NCBI GenBank assembly: GCA_003550275.1
Contig: QXCW01000002.1
Coordinates: 2,120,001-2,184,000 of the forward strand
Direction of reading: 5' to 3'
Source: Flavobacteriaceae bacterium MAR_2010_72
Lineage (GTDB): Bacteria; Bacteroidota; Bacteroidia; Flavobacteriales; Flavobacteriaceae
Length of the DNA stretch: 64,000 nt
The notes beneath the pieces were generated by a model. The model saw only the letters and a list, made by a program, of their open reading frames with translations. It ran no database searches and was not told the origin of the DNA. Shown one piece after another: positions 34,233 through 43,811 of the stretch (position 1 is its first letter; the number at the start of each line of letters is the position of its first letter). The position numbers were made by a program, and so were the translations under genes.

Positions 34233-37200
34233 TTAGAATATGTAACGCAAACCAAATTGCATTTGCCATCTAGACGCTAAACTCGAATCATAACCAAAAG
34301 TTTCAGTTTGGTCTGGATTAAACGTATATGTTGGATTTCCAGAACCGTCAACTGTAACGCCAATAGGTTGCACATTATTAGGTTGTTGGATTAATCCCCA
34401 TTCAGAACTCAATAAATTACCAACATTTAAAATATCGATACTAAATTGAATCGTGTTGGTTTTATCTTCTGAAACTTTAAAGTTATAGTCTTGTAAAAAT
34501 TTCAGGTCCCATCTGCTTCTCCATGGCGCTAAAGCTCCATAACGCTCGGCATATTGACCACGACGGCCACTTAAATAATCATCTTGCTGAATATAAGCTT
34601 CAAAAGCTGCACCTTGTCCAGCGCCTGAAAATGTCATTTGGCTAATCTCACCAGAGGTTGGAATATAAATAAGGTCATTTATGCCTGATCCATCACCATT
34701 GATATCACCTCCATAGGTATAATTAAATCTACCACCTTGGGCATATTCAAAAAATGTAGACAAGGTAGTTCCCCATTTTTCATTTCCATAGGTCCAATTT
34801 TTAGAGGCAACACCTATAAAACGATGAGTATCTCCATATTTTGAATACCCTAAAACGTCATTATTAACGTTTCCAACAACAGGGTTACCTGCAAAAGCAT
34901 CGCTGGTAATTTCAGCTTCAATAGAGTTTACATCTTTGGAGTTTAAGTAACTATACGCTAACATGGTATAAAGTCCGTTGTCAAAAGTTTTTTGAGCTTT
35001 AACAGCCACATTCCAAATTCTACCTTTATCAGAATTTGTAAATACAAATGGTCCAGCTCCTACTCCAAATCCGTTAAGTTGATCATTTGAAGTATAAATT
35101 GGTCTATTGTCTACACCATTTAAAGTCCCAGATGGAGGCGTTAAGCCCCAATGCTGTACATGTGGGCCATTAAGGTCTTTAGAGTAAGACACATCTCCTG
35201 TTAGAACAAGACCATTCTCTAACCTTTTGTCCACACCAATATTGGTTCTCCAAACCTGTGGAAATTGATAGGTTGGATCAACAGCTTGCAAAAAGAACAC
35301 ATCTGGCGCAGCAATTTGGTTTCCTAACCATACAAATGGAAAACGGCCAGTAAATGTCCCTGAACCTCCTCTTATTTGAAAAGTATCGTCGCCATTAACA
35401 TCATAATTAAAACCAACCCTTGGTGAAATTAGCCATTTATTGGTAGGCATTTGAGTATTATCAATTAACACTGTTTCTCCTGTATTTGGATTTTGGTAAG
35501 GTTGATCGGCAATTACAAATCCTCTATTAATAACATCTTGTGCTTTTTCAGCCGAATCAAAAAACAAAGGCTTATCAAAACGTAATCCATAAGTCAATTT
35601 AAACTTTTCGGTGATATTCCATTCATCTTGAGCATAAAAGGATAGTTGACCAACATTGGTTTCAGCTAAGGCCCAACCTCCTGGAGTTCCTTCTGGTACA
35701 GCATTATTTGCGTCAAAAGTTGCTTGTGGTCCATCAAAATCATAACTCGTAGCATCAAAATCATTAATATCTACGCCTCCAAACAAATCGAAACCATAGC
35801 TAGTTAAATTAAATGAATTGTCAAACTCAAATTTCTCAAAGGCAAATCCAATTGTGAATGTGTGATCGCCTTGATAAAAATTCAAATTATCAGAAAATTG
35901 TAATACTTTTTGATCCAATCGGTTATGGATCGAAAAAGGCTCGTGACCAGCTATAATATATGGTGAACCATCTTTATAAATGTTTATGGACGGTGCTGGA
36001 GTTGAAAACGGATTTCTATAATCATTAAAATGTGTATAGCCAAATTGGAATTTATTGGCAGAATTTTCAGACAAAGTAGAATTTAACTCTACTTGAACAG
36101 ATCTTAATTCATTATTGATTTCATATCCTGAATTTTGAAATTGCAAGGTAGAGGCGTTTGGTCCTCTAAAACCAATAGCTGTTGGATGCGCTGGTTTTTC
36201 TTTTGAAGCATTCAAGAAATTATAGATTATAGCTAAACGGTTGTTGTCATTAATATTCCAATCTAATTTAAAAATCCCTTTGTTTGATTCTGAAGCATGT
36301 GTAAATCCTTCATAAGCCCCTGGATCATAACCAACAGCTAATAAAGCATCTCTTACCATAATCAAATCACTTTCCAAAACCCTAGATTCATTTATGGCGC
36401 CAGAACCAGTATTTGGTGCCCAGCCGTTAGTCCCTAAATCGGTTCGATCATCCTTCTCAAAATTGGCAAAAAAGAATAATTTATTCTTAATAATTGGCCC
36501 TCCAATACTTAAACCATATTGTGTTTGCTCTAGTTTAGGTTTTACAATTTTATCACCTTTAACTTTACCTCCAGTTAAACTTTCATCTCTATAAAAGCCA
36601 TACACAGTACCGTGAAAATCATTAGTTCCACTTTTTGTAACAGCATTGACTGACGCTCCCGTAAAACCAGATTGGGTTACATCATAAGGTGCCGTTGTCA
36701 CTTGAATTTGTTCAATGGCATCTAACGAAACCGGTTGAGCATCGGTTTGGCCTCCTGGTGTTGCTGCATCCAATCCAAAAGGGTTATTGAATATGGCACC
36801 GTCTAATGAAAAATTGTTGAATTGGTCGTTTCTACCACCAAATGAACCATTACTGGCTGTTGGCTCTAAACGCGTAAAATCGGCAGCAGACCTTGAAATA
36901 GTTGGGAGTCGTGTTAGCTCTCGTCTACCTACGTTTGTTTCTGCTCCAGTACGATCACTTCCAAAGGTTCCTGTACCTCCAGAACCTGTAATAACAACCG
37001 TATCCAGTTGTTCACTATCAGGAACCATAGTAGTGTCAATGTTTTCAGTCTTACCTAAAGTAAGAAAGACATTCTCCAATACTTGTTCCTTGTACCCGAC
37101 ATAACTAATGGTTATGGTGTATGGACCACCCACTCTCAAGTTTAAGAGGTTAAAACGTCCATCAAAATTTGTTGCTGCGCCGTATTTAGTACCTGTTGGT

Positions 37201-37343
37201 GTATGCAAAGCAACAACGTTTGCACCAGGTAATGGCTGATCAGACTCATCAAGAATCAAGCCTTTAATGTTTGAGGTCGTAACTTGCCCAACGACAACTA
37301 AAGAACTAAACATTAAAAGTAATAGTAGTAATTGTTTTTTCAT
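34233..37343 (-). CDS. TonB-dependent receptor, Oar-like
   Basis: 1036-aa outer-membrane receptor. Signal peptide MKKQLLLLLLMFSSLVVVGQ, a carboxypeptidase-regulatory-like (CarboxypepD_reg) domain (about 24-110; IKGLILDESDQPLPGANVVAL), a plug domain (about 125-235; RLPTISRSAADFTRLEPTAS, NNFSLDGAIFNNPFGL, QIQVTTAPYDVTQSGFTGAS), and a 22-strand-type barrel ending WQMQFGLRYIF with a terminal aromatic residue. It resembles the Oar group of Bacteroidota and Myxococcus rather than SusC: no SusD partner follows. The substrate is unknown; some Oar proteins act in protein secretion or peptide uptake. It stands as a single gene with its own terminator. Confidence 0.93.
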   Translation of the reverse strand: MKKQLLLLLLMFSSLVVVGQVTTSNIKGLILDESDQPLPGANVVALHTPTGTKYGAATNFDGRFNLLNLRVGGPYTITISYVGYKEQVLENVFLTLGKTENIDTTMVPDSEQLDTVVITGSGGTGTFGSDRTGAETNVGRRELTRLPTISRSAADFTRLEPTASNGSFGGRNDQFNNFSLDGAIFNNPFGLDAATPGGQTDAQPVSLDAIEQIQVTTAPYDVTQSGFTGASVNAVTKSGTNDFHGTVYGFYRDESLTGGKVKGDKIVKPKLEQTQYGLSIGGPIIKNKLFFFANFEKDDRTDLGTNGWAPNTGSGAINESRVLESDLIMVRDALLAVGYDPGAYEGFTHASESNKGIFKLDWNINDNNRLAIIYNFLNASKEKPAHPTAIGFRGPNASTLQFQNSGYEINNELRSVQVELNSTLSENSANKFQFGYTHFNDYRNPFSTPAPSINIYKDGSPYIIAGHEPFSIHNRLDQKVLQFSDNLNFYQGDHTFTIGFAFEKFEFDNSFNLTSYGFDLFGGVDINDFDATSYDFDGPQATFDANNAVPEGTPGGWALAETNVGQLSFYAQDEWNITEKFKLTYGLRFDKPLFFDSAEKAQDVINRGFVIADQPYQNPNTGETVLIDNTQMPTNKWLISPRVGFNYDVNGDDTFQIRGGSGTFTGRFPFVWLGNQIAAPDVFFLQAVDPTYQFPQVWRTNIGVDKRLENGLVLTGDVSYSKDLNGPHVQHWGLTPPSGTLNGVDNRPIYTSNDQLNGFGVGAGPFVFTNSDKGRIWNVAVKAQKTFDNGLYTMLAYSYLNSKDVNSIEAEITSDAFAGNPVVGNVNNDVLGYSKYGDTHRFIGVASKNWTYGNEKWGTTLSTFFEYAQGGRFNYTYGGDINGDGSGINDLIYIPTSGEISQMTFSGAGQGAAFEAYIQQDDYLSGRRGQYAERYGALAPWRSRWDLKFLQDYNFKVSEDKTNTIQFSIDILNVGNLLSSEWGLIQQPNNVQPIGVTVDGSGNPTYTFNPDQTETFGYDSSLASRWQMQFGLRYIF

Positions 37344-37406
37344 TTGAATTGATTTAATTAGAATAGGTTTTTGTTAGTTTGAATTAAAGCAGCGTAAATA
37401 TAAAAT

Positions 37407-37436
37407 AAAAAGGCCGCTATTTGTAGCGGCCTTTTT
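37407..37436 (-). terminator. Terminator of rpsF-rpsR-rplI operon
   Basis: AAAAAGGCCGCTA-TTTG-TAGCGGCCTTTTT, a perfect GC-rich stem flanked by A and T runs, so it would work on either strand. It lies 22 bp after the rplI stop. Confidence 0.9.
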
Positions 37437-37458
37437 ATTTTTTATTAACGATTTAAAG

Positions 37459-37920
37459 TTAAGCTTCTGCTATAACTTCAAAAGTCAAATCAACTGTAAC
37501 TGCTCTGTGCAGTCTAATTACGGCTTCATATTGCCCTAATCGTTTGATATTTCCACCATTGATAGAAATGTATTTTTTCTCAATCGTGTGACCTTCATTA
37601 TTTAAAGCATTCGCTAAATCAATATTGGTTATCGAACCAAATAATTTATCTCCAGCAGTTGCACCAGCCCCAGCTTTAGCGGTGATTCTTATCTCTAATG
37701 CTTTAATAGCTTCAGCAGTTTTACGAGCTTCATCAATTATTTTCTTCTCTTTGAATGCTCTTTGCTTTAAAGTTTCAGCCAATACTTTTTTAGCTGATGG
37801 TGTAGCCATTACGGCTTGCCCTTGAGGAATTAAAAAATTTCTACCATAACCGTTCTTAACTGTTACAATATCGTCTTTAAATCCTAAACTTTCAACGTCT
37901 TGTTTTAATATAAGTTCCAT
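37459..37920 (-). CDS. rplI: 50S ribosomal protein L9
   Basis: L9 binds 23S rRNA near the L1 stalk and helps maintain reading frame. 153 aa. The N-terminal domain has the signature GxxxxVKxGYxRNFLxPxxxA as GFKDDIVTVKNGYGRNFLIPQGQA. A long connecting helix (KKVLAETLKQRAFKEKKIIDEARKTAEAIK) leads to the C-terminal domain with KLFGSITNIDLANAL and VIRLHRAV. Last gene of rpsF-rpsR-rplI. Confidence 0.97.
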   Translation of the reverse strand: MELILKQDVESLGFKDDIVTVKNGYGRNFLIPQGQAVMATPSAKKVLAETLKQRAFKEKKIIDEARKTAEAIKALEIRITAKAGAGATAGDKLFGSITNIDLANALNNEGHTIEKKYISINGGNIKRLGQYEAVIRLHRAVTVDLTFEVIAEA

Positions 37921-37933
37921 AGTTATTGGTATT

Positions 37934-38230
37934 TTATTTTAATAAATCGGCAACATATGGCATCAACGCAAGGTGACGCGCTCTTTTTACTGCTACAGAT
38001 ACTTTTCTTTGGTATTTTAATGAAGTTCCTGTTAAACGTCTTGGTAACAATTTACCTTGCTCGTTCACAAACTTTAATAAGAAATCTGGATCTTTGTAAT
38101 CTACATATTTGATTCCAGATTTTTTAAAACGACAATATTTCTTCGTTTTGTTTGTATCAATATTTAATGGAGTAAGATATCTGATCTCTCCATCTTTTTT
38201 TCCTTTTGCTTGTTGTTCAATTGAAGACAT
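37934..38230 (-). CDS. rpsR: 30S ribosomal protein S18
   Basis: A small-subunit protein that pairs with S6 on 16S rRNA. 98 aa. Core motifs [63 protein letters not shown] are complete. Located 2 bp after rpsF and 13 bp before rplI; no ssb gene intervenes, unlike E. coli or Bacillus. Confidence 0.97.
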   Translation of the reverse strand: MSSIEQQAKGKKDGEIRYLTPLNIDTNKTKKYCRFKKSGIKYVDYKDPDFLLKFVNEQGKLLPRRLTGTSLKYQRKVSVAVKRARHLALMPYVADLLK

Positions 38231-38232
38231 AA

Positions 38233-38571
38233 TTACGCTTTTTGTTTGTTTCTAGTTCTTCTCTTTTCAGCCCAAGCAATAGCATGCTTGTCTAATTTTA
38301 CGGTTAAGTAACGCATAAAACGCTCATCACGTCTAAACTCTACTTCTAATGGATTGATAACTTCACCATCTACAGTGAACTCAAATAGGTGGTAAAAACC
38401 ACTTTTTTTGTTTTGAATTGGGTAAGCTAATTTTTTTAGGCCCCAATCTTCTTTGGCTATCATCTTCGCTCCTCTAGAAACAAGAAAATCTTCATATTTC
38501 TCTACTGTTTCCTTTATCTGGGTTTCAGATAAAACGGGATTTAAGATGAAAACAGTTTCATAATGATTCAT
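38233..38571 (-). CDS. rpsF: 30S ribosomal protein S6
   Basis: S6 forms a complex with S18 in the 30S platform. 112 aa starting [21 protein letters not shown], with [31 protein letters not shown] and a basic tail ([12 protein letters not shown]). First gene of the operon. A promoter lies 31 bp upstream. Confidence 0.97.
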   Translation of the reverse strand: MNHYETVFILNPVLSETQIKETVEKYEDFLVSRGAKMIAKEDWGLKKLAYPIQNKKSGFYHLFEFTVDGEVINPLEVEFRRDERFMRYLTVKLDKHAIAWAEKRRTRNKQKA

Positions 38572-38601
38572 ATAATATTAATTTACAATTAAAAATGGGT
38601 G

Positions 38602-38633
38602 CAAAAATAGCTATTAATTCCAATTCTGGCAAC
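38602..38633 (-). promoter_or_regulatory. Promoter for rpsF operon
   Basis: Minus-strand GTTG, then 20 bp, then TATTTTTG (complement of 38602-38609): a good -33/-7 pair. Transcription would start near 38598, leaving a leader of about 27 nt. The 197-bp gap up to the LytTR gene is otherwise plain AT-rich DNA. Confidence 0.55.
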
Positions 38634-38768
38634 ATTTTTAAACTAAATTATTTGTAGTATAATAAATGTTAAATTTTTGTTAAAATCCACAGTTTAACGA
38701 TGTTTTTTGGTTTTTATCCGAATTTTTTGTACTATTGTCGATATCTTAACCTAAAATATAATAATGTT

Positions 38769-39464
38769 ATGACTTTAAACTGTGTAGTAGTTGATGATTC
38801 TGCAATCCAACGATTATCAATTGTAAAGTTAATCGAGAGCCATGCCTCCCTTAACCTCATTGCAGAATACAGTAGCGCCCTTGAAACCAAGAACGGACTT
38901 AATACCCATAAAGTTGACCTCATCTTCCTGGATATTGAAATGCCTGTTTTAAACGGTTTTGAACTGCTGGATGTACTCAACAATAAACCCCAAATTATTT
39001 TTGTTACTGGTAAAACAGAATACGCATTTAAAGCTTTTAATTATGATGCCACTGATTATTTACAAAAGCCTATTACAAGAGAACGTTTTAATACGGCTGT
39101 AGACAAAGCGCTTGAGCAACATAAATTAAAGCTAGACTTTGACGAAACCGATGGTGAACATATTTTTGTTAAAAGTAATCTAAAAAAGCGTAAAGTTTAC
39201 ATCAAAGACATAAAATGGATCGAAGCTCTAGGTGATTATGTGAAATTAGTGACCGAAGAGAACAGTTTAGTGGTATTATCTACCATGAAAGCTTTTGAAG
39301 CCGAGTTACCTGAAGGTAAATTTTTAAGAATTCATAAATCGTATATAGTCAACCTAGATAAAGTTGACCGATTTAACAGTAAAAACGTAGAAGTAGGCGC
39401 CTACGAGATTCCTTTAAGTAGGAATAAGAAGACACAGTTAGTTGATGCTTTAAATAACATTTAA
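38769..39464 (+). CDS. LytTR family response regulator
   Basis: 231 aa from MTLNCVVVDDSAIQRLS; the open frame extends 23 codons upstream but that part is not protein-like (many aromatic codons). The receiver domain (1-120) has acidic DD near 9-10, phospho-acceptor Asp in LIFLDIEMP (near 55), the Thr in FVTGKTEYA and Lys in YLQKPI. The LytTR DNA-binding domain (about 135-231) has KWIEALGDYVKLV and FLRIHKSYIVNLDKV. A partner histidine kinase is not adjacent. Such orphan regulators in Flavobacteria usually pair with 7TM or LytS-like kinases elsewhere. Its stop codon directly abuts the priA stop on the other strand. Confidence 0.93.
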   Translation: MTLNCVVVDDSAIQRLSIVKLIESHASLNLIAEYSSALETKNGLNTHKVDLIFLDIEMPVLNGFELLDVLNNKPQIIFVTGKTEYAFKAFNYDATDYLQKPITRERFNTAVDKALEQHKLKLDFDETDGEHIFVKSNLKKRKVYIKDIKWIEALGDYVKLVTEENSLVVLSTMKAFEAELPEGKFLRIHKSYIVNLDKVDRFNSKNVEVGAYEIPLSRNKKTQLVDALNNI

Positions 39465-41918
39465 TTAATAATTATCGACATTTAACACTACCCTAACTGA
39501 CCGAAAATCTTTAACACTCAAGAAGCTATTGTTTATTTTAATAATAGCTTCTTTTGTTTTTGATAAGGACTGCTTTGAAGGAATTTTAACCAAAATATTT
39601 TTATGATATTGGTTTCGAATTCTAGAAATGGGCGGAAATTCTGGCCCTAAAACATTATGCCTAAACACTTGTCGCAAGGATTTTGCATACCAATCGGCAC
39701 CTAAATTGACTTTTTGAAAATCTTTATGCTTAAAGGTAATCTTTATAAGCCTATATATGGGCGGGTATTTATAATTGTGGCGATCATTCATTTGTTCGTC
39801 ATACATCTGCTCAAAATTATTGGTTGAAACTTGCTTTAATATTTGATGATAAGGATTATAGGTTTGGATCAATACCTTGCCTCTAACATCCGTTCGCCCT
39901 GCCCTACCAGATACCTGTACCATTAACTGAAAACTGCGTTCATGGGCTCTAAAATCAGGGAAATTGAGCATATTGTCTGCATTCATTATCCCTACAAGTT
40001 TCACATTTCTAAAATCCAAACCTTTTGTGAGCATTTGCGTACCGACCAAAACATCAACTTCTTGTTGTTCAAAGGCATTGATAATTTTATCATATCCATA
40101 TTTCCCTCGGGTTGTATCCAAATCCATCCGTGCTACTTTAAATTCTGGAAATAGCGTTTTTACTTCCTCTTCAACCTGTTCGGTGCCAAAACCCTTGCTG
40201 TCAAGCTCTAAACTTCCACAAGCCATACATTTTTCTTGCATAGCTATATGATAACCACAATAATGGCAGCGTAACTGATTTTTAAACTGATGAAAGGTTA
40301 GACTCACATCACAATTAGGGCATTGAGGCGAATGCCCACAGGTGTTGCATTCAACAATTGGTGAAAACCCTCTTCTATTTTGAAATAAAATGATTTGATA
40401 ACCTTCTTTGAGTGTTTCGGTCATTTCCTCAATCAATCTGTCGCTAAAATGCCCCGTCATGCGTTTGCGCTTATGCTTATCCTGTATGTCTACCAATTCA
40501 ATATCAGGCATCAATACATTGTTAAACCTATGATTAAGTTCAACAAAGCCATATTTGCCTTGTTTGGCATTATAATAGCTCTCCAAGCTAGGCGTAGCTG
40601 AACCTAATAAGGTATTAGCATTAAACAAATTTGACAATACGATTGCCGTATCGCGCGCATGATAACGAGGCGCTGGATCAAATTGTTTAAAAGAAGTTTC
40701 ATGTTCCTCGTCAACAATAACTAAACCTAATTGCTGAAACGGCAACAATACTGACGAACGGGCCCCCAGAACAATTTGCGCTTTAGGTGAATTGTGAAGG
40801 ACATTGTTCCAAACCTCAACACGTTCATGCGATGAATATTTAGAATGGAACACAGCAACCTGTTCTCCAAAATACGTTTGTAATCGTGAAACCAGCTGCG
40901 TGGTTAGTGCAATTTCAGGTAGCAAATACAATACTTGCTTCCCCTCTTGAATAATATCTTCAATTAGTTTGACATAAATTTCGGTTTTACCTGAAGACGT
41001 AACCCCATGCAACAGTATAACATTTTGAGTTTCAAAAGTTTCTTTTATATCATTTAAAGTAATTTCCTGATACTCGTTTAAGCGCTTTGAATCTTCATTT
41101 TCATCACCATCATAATGAATTCTATCTGTTTGGATATGATATTCTTCTAAAACACCTTTATCAATCAATGTTTTAATAATGGCTGAAGTCGTATCACTTT
41201 TTTCAAGCAGTTCTGAAACTTTTACCGGCTTTTTGGTTTGTGCCGATATTGAAAACAAGGTCATCACCACTTGCCGTTGTTTCGGAGCTCGGTTTAAATC
41301 TTCCAATACATCTTTCAGAGCAGCCTCTGAAGCATAGGCGGAATTCATTTTTACATACCTTACTAATTTAGGCTTGTATTTTTCAAAGATTTCTTCTTGA
41401 ACCGTAATAGCATTTTTTTCGATTAATCGTTTGATGACAGGAAACACATTTTTCTTATCCAAAATATTTGCAACCTCCTGAATTTTCAACGAAGATTGAT
41501 GATGTAAAGCTTCATAAACCAAAAATTCATCATCCTTAAGCGTTTCATCTCCAATTACAAGGTCATTATTCTTAAGAATAATCGTCTCACTTTCCAAAAT
41601 AAATGCACTCGGGAGCGCTGATCGCATCACTTCACCCAGCGTACACATATAATAGCTCGCTATCCATTGCCAATGCTGTAGTTGCATTTGGGTAACGATA
41701 GGTGCATCGTCCAAAATTTGATGGATGTCCTTGGCTTCATAAACTTGAGGTGGATTTGTGTGATGGTGATGCACAATGGCTGTGTAGATTTTTGACTTTC
41801 CAAACGGTACTGCTACACGCATCCCAGGCTTTAAAAACCCATATTCGGCCTGTGTTACTTGATAAGTGAAACATTTTTCAAGTGGAATTGGCAATATGAC
41901 GTCGATAAAATAAGACAT
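39465..41918 (-). CDS. priA: Primosomal protein N' (replication restart helicase PriA)
   Basis: Reloads the replicative helicase at broken or stalled forks. 817 aa. The N-terminal 3'-DNA-binding domain is followed by superfamily 2 helicase motifs: Walker A GVTSSGKTEIY, DEEH box (LVIVDEEHETSFKQ), GSATPSLES. The zinc-binding block has eight cysteines in CxxC pairs (CNTCGHSPQCPNC and RCHYCGYH...KCMACG), then GTEQVEEEV, GTQMLTKGLDFRNV and SGRAGR. It overlaps the yihY stop by one base (TAATG), so the two are coupled. Confidence 0.97.
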   Translation of the reverse strand: MSYFIDVILPIPLEKCFTYQVTQAEYGFLKPGMRVAVPFGKSKIYTAIVHHHHTNPPQVYEAKDIHQILDDAPIVTQMQLQHWQWIASYYMCTLGEVMRSALPSAFILESETIILKNNDLVIGDETLKDDEFLVYEALHHQSSLKIQEVANILDKKNVFPVIKRLIEKNAITVQEEIFEKYKPKLVRYVKMNSAYASEAALKDVLEDLNRAPKQRQVVMTLFSISAQTKKPVKVSELLEKSDTTSAIIKTLIDKGVLEEYHIQTDRIHYDGDENEDSKRLNEYQEITLNDIKETFETQNVILLHGVTSSGKTEIYVKLIEDIIQEGKQVLYLLPEIALTTQLVSRLQTYFGEQVAVFHSKYSSHERVEVWNNVLHNSPKAQIVLGARSSVLLPFQQLGLVIVDEEHETSFKQFDPAPRYHARDTAIVLSNLFNANTLLGSATPSLESYYNAKQGKYGFVELNHRFNNVLMPDIELVDIQDKHKRKRMTGHFSDRLIEEMTETLKEGYQIILFQNRRGFSPIVECNTCGHSPQCPNCDVSLTFHQFKNQLRCHYCGYHIAMQEKCMACGSLELDSKGFGTEQVEEEVKTLFPEFKVARMDLDTTRGKYGYDKIINAFEQQEVDVLVGTQMLTKGLDFRNVKLVGIMNADNMLNFPDFRAHERSFQLMVQVSGRAGRTDVRGKVLIQTYNPYHQILKQVSTNNFEQMYDEQMNDRHNYKYPPIYRLIKITFKHKDFQKVNLGADWYAKSLRQVFRHNVLGPEFPPISRIRNQYHKNILVKIPSKQSLSKTKEAIIKINNSFLSVKDFRSVRVVLNVDNY

Positions 41919-42862
41919 TAAAAACTCTTCTTTAAACGATTTAATGAGGCGTTTAATTCATAACCTAAAAGAATAATGTTTGAGTTTAACCACAAATAAA
42001 ACAATAGAATTAACAATGCGCCAATAGAGCCATAAAGCTCATTGTATTTTGAAAAATTTTCTATGTAAATCCCGAATAGATATGAAGTTAGAATAATCAA
42101 TAAGGTAGTAAATAAAGCGCCGATTGAAAAAAACTTTGAAGCCCGACCTTCTTTTGTGCCAAAATAATACAAGGTAGCTGTAGCTAAATAAACCATGATT
42201 ATGAAAAACATATATTTTGCTAAAACCACCCAAATTACGCTAGTCCCCTGCTCTGTATAGCCTTTTTCCTGAAGGCTTTCAAAGACATTGTCAATGACAT
42301 AAATTTCAAAATAACCAAATACGGCCACTGTTAAGATGAGTAAAAACGCCAAAATTAAAGCCACACCTAGCGCATACATATATTGTTTGAAGACATTACG
42401 TGTGAGTTGTTCGTGATAGGAACTTTCAAAACCAGAAAACACAGCACTTACACCATTTGCCATTAACAAAATGGATAATATAAAAACGGAAGATAGCAAT
42501 CCACCTTGTGCATTATTATCACTAATGTTTTCGAATATGTTATTAAAGAAAAATTCTGAAGTTTGAGGTGGCAAGAAGGATTCTAAAAAGGCCAAAAACT
42601 CTCCCTGAAAATTTTCAACAGGGATATAGGGAATGACAATAAGAATAAACAACAAAAAGGGAAATATTGCCGTAAAAAAACTAAAGGCTATGGCACTAGC
42701 TCTAGTTGTTAAAGCTCCTTTTGCAATACCAATCACATATAACTCCAACAAATCATAAAGAGAAAGGCCTTCAAGTGCTGGAAGTTTTATTCTTTTTAAG
42801 ATTCGAACAACAATATTAACAACTGGAATGGTCTCAAGTTTGTCTTCAATAGGTTTTGTCAT
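41918..42862 (-). CDS. YihY/virulence factor BrkB family membrane protein
   Basis: A 314-aa inner-membrane protein with six hydrophobic segments and the family signatures ASAIAFSFFTAIFPFLLFILI (about 58-80), FFNNIFENISDNNAQGGLLSSVFILSILLMANGVSAVFSGFESSYHE and YGSIGALLILLFYLWLNSNIILLGYELNASL near the C-terminus. This family was once called ribonuclease BN, wrongly; its real role is unknown (an alternate lipid transport or envelope function has been suggested). Middle gene of nadC-yihY-priA. Confidence 0.92.
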   Translation of the reverse strand: MTKPIEDKLETIPVVNIVVRILKRIKLPALEGLSLYDLLELYVIGIAKGALTTRASAIAFSFFTAIFPFLLFILIVIPYIPVENFQGEFLAFLESFLPPQTSEFFFNNIFENISDNNAQGGLLSSVFILSILLMANGVSAVFSGFESSYHEQLTRNVFKQYMYALGVALILAFLLILTVAVFGYFEIYVIDNVFESLQEKGYTEQGTSVIWVVLAKYMFFIIMVYLATATLYYFGTKEGRASKFFSIGALFTTLLIILTSYLFGIYIENFSKYNELYGSIGALLILLFYLWLNSNIILLGYELNASLNRLKKSF

Positions 42863-42863
42863 A

Positions 42864-43721
42864 CTAAACCGCTTTTAAACTCAAATCCATATTATACACC
42901 GAATGCGTTAAGGCACCAGACGAAATATAATCTACACCACAAAGTGCATACTCTCGTATGGTATGTTCGTTTATGCCTCCTGAAGATTCAGTTTGAGAGG
43001 TATTGCCAATCATTTTCACGGCCGTTTTGGTATCCTTGTAGTTGAAATTATCAATGAGGATTCTATGAATACCCTCACTTTGTAAGATCTCTTCAATTTC
43101 CTCCAGATTTCTGGCTTCAACTATAATTTTCAAATCACGATTGGTATCTTTTAAATACTGTTTTGTCTTATCAATTGCTTTAGTGATACCGCCTGCAAAA
43201 TCGATGTGGTTATCTTTTAACATAATCATATCATACAAAGCGAAACGATGATTTTCACCTCCTCCAATTTTAACCGCCCATTTTTCCAATGCTCTAATAC
43301 CCGGTGTTGTTTTTCTAGTATCCAATATTTTGGTTTTAGTGCCTTCTAACAAATCAACAAAATATCTGGTTTTGGTAGCAATAGCACTCATTCGTTGCAT
43401 GGCATTAAGCACCAAACGTTCCGCTTTTAAAATAGCCTGCGAAGGCCCTTCAACATAAAACACAATATCTCCTGGTTTTACATGATGACCATCATTGATA
43501 AAGGTTTTGACTTTTAAACCCTTGTCGACATACTTGAACACTTTTTTGGCGAATTCAACCCCAGCAATAATCCCACTGTCTTTAACCAGCAATTTGGCTT
43601 TCCCTATAGCTTCTTTTGGTATGCAAGCCAACGAACTATGATCGCCATCACCAACGTCTTCCCTAATGGCATTTGCGATAATAAGTTCTATTTCGTTATT
43701 AAATTGGGCTTCTGAAATCAT
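42864..43721 (-). CDS. nadC: Nicotinate-nucleotide pyrophosphorylase (carboxylating)
   Basis: Converts quinolinate and PRPP to nicotinate mononucleotide, CO2 and pyrophosphate in de novo NAD synthesis. 285 aa. Motifs: AIREDVGDGDHSS, LNAMQRMSAIATKTR, LDTRKTTPGIRALEKWAVKIGGGENHRFALYDMIMLKDNH and a C-terminal barrel end ESSGGINEHTIREYALCGVDYISSGALTHSV. First gene of the operon with yihY and priA (1-bp gap to yihY). nadA and nadB are not in the window. Confidence 0.97.
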   Translation of the reverse strand: MISEAQFNNEIELIIANAIREDVGDGDHSSLACIPKEAIGKAKLLVKDSGIIAGVEFAKKVFKYVDKGLKVKTFINDGHHVKPGDIVFYVEGPSQAILKAERLVLNAMQRMSAIATKTRYFVDLLEGTKTKILDTRKTTPGIRALEKWAVKIGGGENHRFALYDMIMLKDNHIDFAGGITKAIDKTKQYLKDTNRDLKIIVEARNLEEIEEILQSEGIHRILIDNFNYKDTKTAVKMIGNTSQTESSGGINEHTIREYALCGVDYISSGALTHSVYNMDLSLKAV

Positions 43722-43798
43722 TTTATGCTATTTGATGTAAAAATAGGAATAGAAAATTAAAAAAATTGAAATTCCAATTTACAAATTCCAAAAAATCC

Positions 43799-43806
43799 TA
43801 CCTTTG
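43799..43806 (+). promoter_or_regulatory. Promoter -7 box for rlmH
   Basis: TACCTTTG fits TAnnTTTG, but its last base is only 5 bp before the rlmH ATG. With the usual spacing, transcription would start at about 43810, giving an almost leaderless mRNA. Confidence 0.5.
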
Positions 43807-43811
43807 AACTT

